DNA of 64,000 bases, taken from Miscanthus floridulus (Eukaryota > Streptophyta > Magnoliopsida > Poales > Poaceae). The stretch spans positions 120,883,856-120,947,855 of the forward strand of contig NC_089582.1 of assembly GCF_019320115.1 (NCBI RefSeq), in the 5' to 3' direction. Each line of letters begins with the position of its first letter. Position 1 is the stretch's first letter. A model generated the notes under the pieces. It made no database searches. It saw nothing but the letters and a program-made list of their open reading frames with translations, and was not told the origin of the DNA. A program made the position numbers and the translations under genes. Shown here in pieces: positions 57,895-64,000 of this stretch.

Positions 57895-58263
57895 TCAGAC
57901 GTGCGGCCTGTGGTCGCCATCGTCGTCGATGTGGAGGTTGACCCCGTGACTGCGCAGCGCATTGAGGATGGCCCAGACCTTGGTCTGGTTCTTGAACCCT
58001 TTCTTCGCGACCTCTTTCTCCGCGTTGGCGTATATGGGCTCCCGCGCGAGGCCGTCCACCTTGAGGCGCATGGCGAGCACCTCGCCGACGGCAGCAGCCG
58101 CCTTTGCGTTGCAGGCGCGGCCGCACTCCAGCCCGTCTCGCAGGGGCCGCTCCGCGGTCGAGGCGGTCGTCACGATGCGGCCGCTCTGCCGGTCCACCAC
58201 GTTCGCCGTGACGTACTTGAGCGAGATGAAGAGGCGCAGCACGTAGCGCTTGGCGACGGACAT
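57895..58263 (-). CDS. uL18 (L18p/L5e) family protein, organelle-type or orphan
   Basis: A single-exon minus-strand frame of 122 residues. It starts MSVAKRYVLRLFISLKYVTA and continues NVVDRQSGRIVTTASTAERP, CGRACNAKAAAAVGEVLAMR and KVWAILNALRSHGVNLHIDD. The layout (strand, exposed loop, Ala-rich helix, final helix with LRxxGV) is that of the uL18 RNA-binding fold of ribosomal L18/L5e proteins. It is short and has no long N-terminal extension. Plants carry several such L18-like proteins, some mitochondrial; location cannot be told from this sequence. The first residues RYVLRLFISLKY are close to what I recall for uncharacterised grass members. A GC-rich upstream region (58,264-58,620) would hold its promoter. 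Confidence 0.75.
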   Translation of the reverse strand: MSVAKRYVLRLFISLKYVTANVVDRQSGRIVTTASTAERPLRDGLECGRACNAKAAAAVGEVLAMRLKVDGLAREPIYANAEKEVAKKGFKNQTKVWAILNALRSHGVNLHIDDDGDHRPHV

Positions 58264-58620
58264 GGACCGGTGGCCTCCCTCCGGCTAGGAACTGCGGCGA
58301 GGCGGAGGAAGGAAGCGCTACTACGCGTGCAGCGGACGCGTCAGTGGCTCGGTGGCGTTTCGTCGAACGACTAGGGGGCGCGGCCGTTGACGTGAGCGAC
58401 GGCTCAACGAGCGAGCGCGTGGGCGCAAGCGGGTGGTGGCGGGAACAGAGTGGTAGTGGGGGGACGTAGGAGGAGGCAGTGGGGTGGAATCGGGTGATCG
58501 CCGCGGGCCGTGGCGGCGCCGGAGGCGAGGCTCCCTGTCGTCGACCAGCTGACCCGACTTGACGACTCGCTAGCTATCAAATAGGTGAGCGGAGAGCCCA
58601 TTAGGTTGCCTTTTCTTTTA
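58264..58620 (-). promoter_or_regulatory. Upstream region of the uL18-like gene
   Basis: GC-rich with CpG-dense sequence up to about 58,560, then AT-rich. ATGGGC (minus; GCCCAT at 58,596) is a site-II-like motif. No clear TATA box is seen. Confidence 0.4.
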
Positions 58621-58639
58621 GGTTAATGCTCCAACACGG

Positions 58640-59765
58640 CCGCATCGGTCAGTTCGGACGAGGCTAGCTGGGTTTGGGACCGGTCCACGGGCATGCTCAT
58701 TTTATTAACATACTTTTTATTGGTATACACGGTTTCTCAAAAAATAATAATAAAAAAATAAAAAAGAGAGGGACATCTTATCTTTCTCATTCGCATCGGC
58801 TCGATCGCGTACGCACGAGCGCTGCCGCTGTTCGCATATGCACGAGCGACGAGCGCCGCCGCTAGACGCGTACGCACGAGCTCCACCGGCCACGCTGCGC
58901 CACCCGCCCGTGGTGAGGGAGACCACTGCCGCCTCCACCACGGGGGCCGGACGCTTGCCCAGCTCGCTGCGGCGGGGTGTGGAGCTCGCCCGCGTGCAGC
59001 TCACGGCAGCCCAGACGGAGCCCGTCCACGCACATCTCGCGCCCCCTACGCAGTTCGCCGTGCCCGAGGCGGAACTCGGCCACGTGCAGCCCGCGACGCC
59101 CGGGATAGAACTCCATATGCTGACGAGGATCCAATCTCCTAAGTAGCAAGGAGATGTTTGCACTGAAACTTTATGCTGCAAGCGTCTATTTCAAGTGTTT
59201 CTAATGTTTCAGAGGTACGTTGCAAGTATTTTATATCGATATTGCAAAAGTAGATCGAGATGTTGCACATGTTGCAATAGTTTTTTCAAATGTACGTCAC
59301 AAATGTTTTATCCGTTTCAGACGTACGTTGTAAGTGTTTCATCTGGATGTTACAAAAGTAGACCCGGATGTTACATATACATGCATGTTGCAAGCGTATG
59401 TTTTAAGTATTTCAGGTGTTTTATATGTATGTTGCAATTATGTTATCTGAATGTTGCATATGTTTTGCAATGGCTACAAACGTGTTTCTTGGTGTTTCAG
59501 ACGTATATTGCAAGTGTTTTAATTATTTCGGACATATGTTGCAAGTGTTTCATCTAGATGTTGCAAAATAGATCTTGGTGTTGCATATGTTGCAGTGGGA
59601 CCCATCTGCAGCAGCCACCTGCTGCAGCTGCTAGAGCCGCCTGCATGCGCGTGGGTGTGGAGACTGGAGAGGGCGCCATGGTGATACTGAGCGGTGTGGG
59701 GCCTACGTGAAGCAGGCGTAACAGCGCGGGTGTCCGGGCGCTAGCCATGTCCGAACTTTCGGGGC
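58640..59765. repeat. Interspersed repeat with degenerate 'GTTGCAAGTGTTT' tandem units
   Basis: From about 59,165 to 59,590 variants of ACGTTGCAAGTGTTTCATC and GATGTTGCAAAAGTAGATC recur about every 35-45 bases. The flank is GC-rich on both sides (58,800-59,110; 59,600-59,765) and ends in GTCCGGGCGCTAGCCATGTC. This combination is a familiar high-copy grass repeat. Open frames in it (for example 58,838-59,146) overlap on both strands and are not supported. Confidence 0.65.
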
Positions 59766-60190
59766 GCTATGATAAAGACCAGATCGTAACAACCAATGAA
59801 TTGAACAATTTATAAAAACAATCGGACACTAGGTTTAGCGAGGAATGGAGCTCACCAAAACAAAATCGATGGCTATCTAGGTTTGATCTCGCCAGAAATT
59901 GTATATCCACGTGGGATAGAAGTTGGGAAAATATATGAAGAGAGGAGAGAGACGACAATGGGCTTAAACCAAAAAATTGATTGGCACTGTCACTGCATGG
60001 AGCTTGCGCCACGGACACAAATGGAACGCATGGAGAAAGGACCAACAAAAGCAAGCAAGCAAGCAAGCAAAGACACAGACAAATTATTTTCAAGTAAAAG
60101 AAAACTCATGCCACTGAAAAAAAAAGCTAGCTACCGGTGCGTTCTTGCAGAGTGCAACGTGCTCTGCCTGCGTATTATCTTATTACTCGT
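59766..60190. other. Unassigned DNA, no gene seen
   Basis: Mixed composition with a (GCAA)n-like run near 60,050-60,075. Open frames on both strands lack any recognisable motif. Confidence 0.35.
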
Positions 60191-60282
60191 CCTCAGTCTC
60201 GGCCCAAGTCACGTCCGTTCCATTTTCTTCTTCTTTCTTTTTCTTTCTCCTCCTGCTGGCCCAGGGTCGGAGACCCTCGCTC

Positions 60283-60450
60283 ATGGAGACGTTGCGGTCC
60301 ATGAAGATTGAGCAGGAGGCGCTTGTTACCAACGACCCACCTGCTGCTGCCAGAAACCAGAAGCCGCCGCCTCCGACTCCGACGCCCAGGCGGACGGCAC
60401 GGCCCAGGCAACCGTCGCGGCGTTACAGCGCAAGGGAATGGGCGCTGTGA
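60283..60450 (+). CDS. Hypothetical small protein, 55 residues
   Basis: The frame from ATG 60283 starts METLRSMKIEQEALVTNDPP, then is rich in Pro, Arg and Thr (PPPPTPTPRRTARPRQPSRR) and ends SAREWAL. A pyrimidine tract and CAG just upstream (60,235-60,264) would make a splice acceptor, so this could be the last exon of a gene whose earlier exons are not recognisable. No family is recognised. It may be a captured fragment. Confidence 0.3.
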   Translation: METLRSMKIEQEALVTNDPPAAARNQKPPPPTPTPRRTARPRQPSRRYSAREWAL

Positions 60451-61060
60451 ATCCGTGTTGTAACTTGCCTTCTTGCACTGGCCTCTCCGTTTGCTCTCCT
60501 CCGATCCTCCTCCGGCAGGGCCTTTGCTTTGCTCGGTTGCTCTTCTGGAACCTTCCAGGCTATTCTAGACTGTACCGTAGCAGTACTGCCAGAGTTGCGG
60601 ACGCCTTGGAGTGGAGACATGCTGAAATATTTCAGTTCAGATTACCTTGTGTTACGATACGTCACGTCAGTCATGCCTTCGACTCTAGTAGTATTGGCAA
60701 AAAAAAAAAAAAAAAAAAAAAGTGGCTTGCCGTATGGCCAAATCATCTGGAATCCTGGAAGAGATTTTGATCGAATTCTCTGAAACTTGTGACTTGCGAG
60801 AGAGCCGTTCTTCAGAAATGTGTATTTTGAAGTATGTTTGTCTGATCATCAAGTAGCGGGTCTGTTTTCTTTTTTCTGGGTTTACATGTTTGAAGCAATT
60901 CGGTGCCGCGATAATACTAGACTAGACTGATGTCGAGGATGGTACAAGACCGCAGATCGTCGTGAACTCGTGATGGCCGGGGCTTCCTCGGTGATTTTTT
61001 TAAACATTTTTTTAAACTAATTTTAAATCTAACATTGTTTATTTTTTTAAACTAATACTT
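60451..61060. other. Intergenic DNA with poly(A) run
   Basis: No gene is seen. A 22-base A run lies at 60700-60721. Confidence 0.45.
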
Positions 61061-61135
61061 TTGGTTGCGTCTATTGTCATGGCACGGCGAGAGAGGTGAC
61101 GTGGCGACGACCGGGGCGCTGACCGATGACGTGGT

Positions 61136-61226
61136 AAGGTCTGCCGCGCCACCGGTCTTGGCGCGACACTGACGCGCCATAGGCCACGGCGCGGCACTAA
61201 CGCGCCATAGCCCACGGCGCGGCAGG
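61136..61226. repeat. GC-rich repeat of GGCGCGGCA units
   Basis: Degenerate units close to CACGGCGCGGCACTAACGCG follow each other three times, with both GGCGCGRCA and TGCCGCGCC orientations. They lie directly before the peroxidase fragment. Confidence 0.65.
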
Positions 61227-61256
61227 ACTTGGACGCAGACAGAAGACCCGCCTCAA

Positions 61257-61531
61257 TTGCAATGAACGGCGCGTCGCAGTTGAACGACACCTGCAGCTCC
61301 AACCCCAACGCCTTAGCCTTTCTCGACCCCTCGCCGGTGGGCTTCCACAACGCCTTCTACCATGTGCTCTACTCGGACATGAGGTCGCGCAGCACGGTCG
61401 ACTACTACGTGTCCAACCAGGGTGCCTTCTTCGGTGATTTCGTGGCGGCGATGACCAAGCTCGAGAGGATCGGGGTCAACATGCCGGCCACCGGTGGCGA
61501 GATACGCCGGGACTGTGGGGTCCCGAACTAG
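61257..61531 (+). pseudogene. Class III peroxidase C-terminal fragment
   Basis: It reads NPNALAFLDPSPVGFHNAFY and then directly VLYSDMRSRSTVDYYVSNQG, AFFGDFVAAMTKLERIGVN and GEIRRDC before a stop. This is the C-terminal quarter of a plant secretory (class III) haem peroxidase. The segment normally between NAFY and the VLYSD strand (about a dozen residues around NL..GKGLL.SDQ in the family) is absent. The haem-binding region and the N-terminus are missing. A deletion plus truncation indicates a dead, probably transposon-captured piece. Confidence 0.75.
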
Positions 61532-61919
61532 TTGCGAGTTAATCTCACGCGGCAGTGCTGTCGCGACGCATTGAAACGAATATGAAGTAAATAAATAGAG
61601 TCTGTGCGCAAGTTGATAAGTTTCGAACATAAGTTCGACATAACCAACTAAGTTTCAGACATAACATTTGTTCGACATAAGTTTCGGACGACAATATTTG
61701 TTCGACATAACCAACTAAGTCCTAGGAGTGTAAGGATCCCTCGAACGCTTCTGTCTCTTCGAATTTGTAGGCAACACATTGGGAGTGTAGCCAATGTCGG
61801 TGTGGTCACGTTGCTGGAGCGTACGATTCGTACCCTGCAAGCATATGATATGCACGATTACTTATAATATTTATGATCGTTAGTTCATGAAGCCTACGCA
61901 TTTAAAGAAACTACCTTTG
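61532..61919. repeat. Short repeats at the edge of the PMD-type element
   Basis: The motif TTCGACATAACCAACTAAGT recurs at about 61,636 and 61,700, with a further TTCGACATAAG variant between. No coding frame is seen. Confidence 0.5.
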
Positions 61920-64000
61920 TTACTGTCTGTGAGGCTCCTTGGTATGAAGCGGGGCACCACCTAGCTGAGACATGTCGATCTCATCCTGCGACCAATCACC
62001 CCACTGGTGGTGCTGTCTGCGAAAGCCCGGAGGGTCATCGTCGTCGTCGTCGTCGTCGTCCTCAGTTGCAGGGTCCTTCTCAGCACTATGATGTGGTGGT
62101 GTACGCACTGCGGAAGTGGCAGCTGTCACCGGCTGAGAAGAGCCGGCTGGTGTCCTCAAAGAGCCAGAAGACGTGCCACCCGTTCGCGCCGGGACTACCG
62201 GTTCCACCCAAGGAGTGTTCATGCAGCTCGGCTTCTGTGCTATCTTCCTACAGCTCTGCTTCACCTTCTGTATAAATAGACATTAAAGTTAGTGCATTTC
62301 CCAAACGCATATACACTAAAAAATATTTTTGAAACAAAAAAGTTTATGTTTACATCCACAAAAGCCTCGAGAACGCATGGCCCCAGCCCTCTAGATTCGT
62401 GAAGCTAAAACGCTGCTTCGTTGGACAACCTTGACAATTGTGTCGTCTGGGTACAGAAACGCGGTTGGACAGTTTTAGTACACATACTTAATACCAAATG
62501 AATAACAAATTATACCATTCGAGTATCTTACCATGCATCTTTGAAGCGGGGCTCTCTGTAATTGTGTGTCGTCCCTAGTGGCAACGTCGTACACATCTTC
62601 GATCATATCTTCCTTGTCGTCCTCGTCAATCGCCTCCTCAGTGTACGGGGGCTTGATATGTGTCCTCGTAGACCTGTGAAGCCACCGCAGGTACTCGTCG
62701 AAGGTGTGCTGGTCGTGTGGGGGACCCGCATCGATCGGCTATCGGTCTCTGTTCTGCCACAACTGGATATACGCGTTGTGTATCACGCACCAATCCTTGG
62801 TCTTATACCTCTATCTGCGGTCATACTTGCAACAAAATGATTGTTAGTTGTACCATACACACCTCTGAATTATAGCTTTATTATTAATCGATAATGCACC
62901 CATGCAATTCTTGGTTGGTGGAGTAAAGCGGTGGTGGGTAACCTGTCATTCTTCCAAACTGCCTACAAACCTTGATGGGCAAGTGAATCTTGACCACGTG
63001 GAAGAAAATAAGAGGGACGTGAAAGAAAATAAGCGATACTCGTCTGACTCATCCATAGTGATAGGACTCAGATAGTACTCGAGCTCTGGAGCATCCCAAG
63101 GACACCAATGCACCTGAACATTTCGAAATTGAGTTAGATTGTGATATAGTGTACATCGAACAAGACACATGTATGATAGTAAAGAGAGCGTAACCTAGTG
63201 CTATGTCAGGACGTCGATACCATCCGTGTACTCTCTATACTCACGCCTCGCATTCCCTCTAACCAACTCTGCTTGCGTCTAGATATACAGAGCTGTAGGG
63301 AGTGCATCCTTCCCATTCTAATGCTGCATTGAACACGATAATAAATTAGCCATTAATAATTTAATCATATGTAACTGTCTCAAAGAATATAGTGAACCGA
63401 AGTACTTACCGGTAAACTAATATTAAGGGGTCTCCCAACGGGTCATCGTTCCCAACACCAAACCTAGAGTAGGTAGGAGCAACCCCAAGGTTCGCATACC
63501 CTGAGGTGCAACGGCAGGCAACGCATATCTATTGATACGTCCATGCGAGGACTACGCTGCCCCAGCTGTACGCTGCTATGTTATCCCACGGCTGGCGTAG
63601 TATGTAAAGGAAGATCTAGCTGATGGTGTTGCCCGAGACGTCTGAGAAGAGGAAAGCACCAAGAAAGTGCTAGAGCCATATTCTAGCGAACCTGTCGATC
63701 TGAGCTTCATCAACCTATGGGTCTAAGTAATCAAAGCGCTCTGTGATCCACGACGACGAAACACCGGAACTTTTATTAAAATTCACCAAAGAAAATAAGA
63801 CCCGATGGCTATAAGAAAACAATGCAAGTATTAAATAGACTTGATTTGCTCATTTATTTTTCTTTGAAACATCGTTGTCTGGTGGAAGAAAGCTAGTGAA
63901 CCGAGCCACCAGCTCCCTCCAGTGATCATTGTCAACTATACCTGTCACTGGAAGTCCCCCCAACCGAAGGCCAAAGATAACCTTCACGTCCTGCATGGTC
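61920..64000 (-). pseudogene. Decayed plant mobile domain (PMD) transposon gene, cut by window end
   Basis: The minus strand from 64,000 reads TMQDVKVIFGLRLGGLPVTG, the characteristic start of the plant mobile domain. Further blocks are AQIDRFARIWL (then TAG), HFLGAFLFSDVSGNTIS, QPWDNIAAYSWGSVVLAWTY and, after a gap, VHWCPWDAPELEYYLSPIT. A C-terminal part with an Asp run (near 62,036-62,062) follows. Stops replace tryptophan or glutamine codons (WL* HFL, TIS*, TYQ*), so it is dead. PMD genes of this kind are mostly carried by Mutator-like and retroelement-type transposons. The flanking peroxidase piece fits gene capture. The N-terminus lies beyond the window. Confidence 0.7.

Noticed and set aside
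59883..60311. 142-residue plus-strand open frame
   Set aside because: It crosses a GCAA-type simple repeat and low-complexity stretches, and no motif was recognised.

Overview
This is nuclear DNA from a grass (Poaceae, probably a panicoid). The evidence is intron-split plant genes with grass-like codon use, GC-rich first exons, Tekay-type Ty3/gypsy elements with 3.6-4 kb LTRs, a CACTA (En/Spm) transposon, RTE-type LINE fragments and many short TIR elements. The species cannot be fixed from the sequence alone.

Layout. 1-8,051 is the 3' part of a decayed Tekay-like retrotransposon (gag-pol relics and a 3' LTR). 8,710-11,254 is an intact five-exon gene for ribosomal protein L14, whose second intron is filled with palindromic MITE-like units and TA microsatellites. 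Just downstream is a 5'-truncated RTE LINE (about 11,545-12,526), cut off by a minus-strand CACTA transposon (12,527-37,532). The CACTA tnp2 gene is itself split by a complete 14.8-kb Tekay chromovirus (20,184-34,946) with matching GAAAC target duplications. From 37,533 to 61,000 is a gene-rich stretch: a plant-specific protein of unknown function (39,259-40,496) with a broken partial tandem copy, an NIN-like (NLP) transcription factor (46,301-50,169), a hAT element with perfect 8-bp target duplications, a second RTE fragment, the U11/U12-31K minor-spliceosome protein (minus, 54,230-55,126), an HMA-domain protein (56,333-57,408) and a uL18-like ribosomal-family protein (minus, 57,895-58,263). 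From about 58,600 to the end the window is repeats, a class III peroxidase fragment, and a decayed plant-mobile-domain (PMD) gene of transposon type.

The most unusual feature is inside the young Tekay element. Between its primer-binding site and gag there is an extra reading frame (25,019-26,008) whose product begins with an almost perfect copy of the histone H3 tail. The methylation sites K4 and K9 are kept, while the acetylation sites K14, K18 and K23 are all arginine. No histone fold follows; instead there is an unknown domain, a basic stretch, a coiled coil and an acidic tail. The same element ends its integrase with a chromodomain, the domain class that in other proteins reads methylated H3 tails. 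An H3-tail mimic and a chromodomain in one retrotransposon suggest a chromatin-targeting or chromatin-decoy system. The copy here carries premature stops that all look like cytosine-deamination changes, so it is a recent but damaged copy.

The host genes do not form a pathway: L14 is a cytosolic ribosome component, NLP is a nitrate-response regulator, U11/U12-31K acts in minor-intron splicing, and the HMA and uL18-like proteins are small accessory proteins. The main story of the window is layered transposon insertion beside and inside housekeeping genes.
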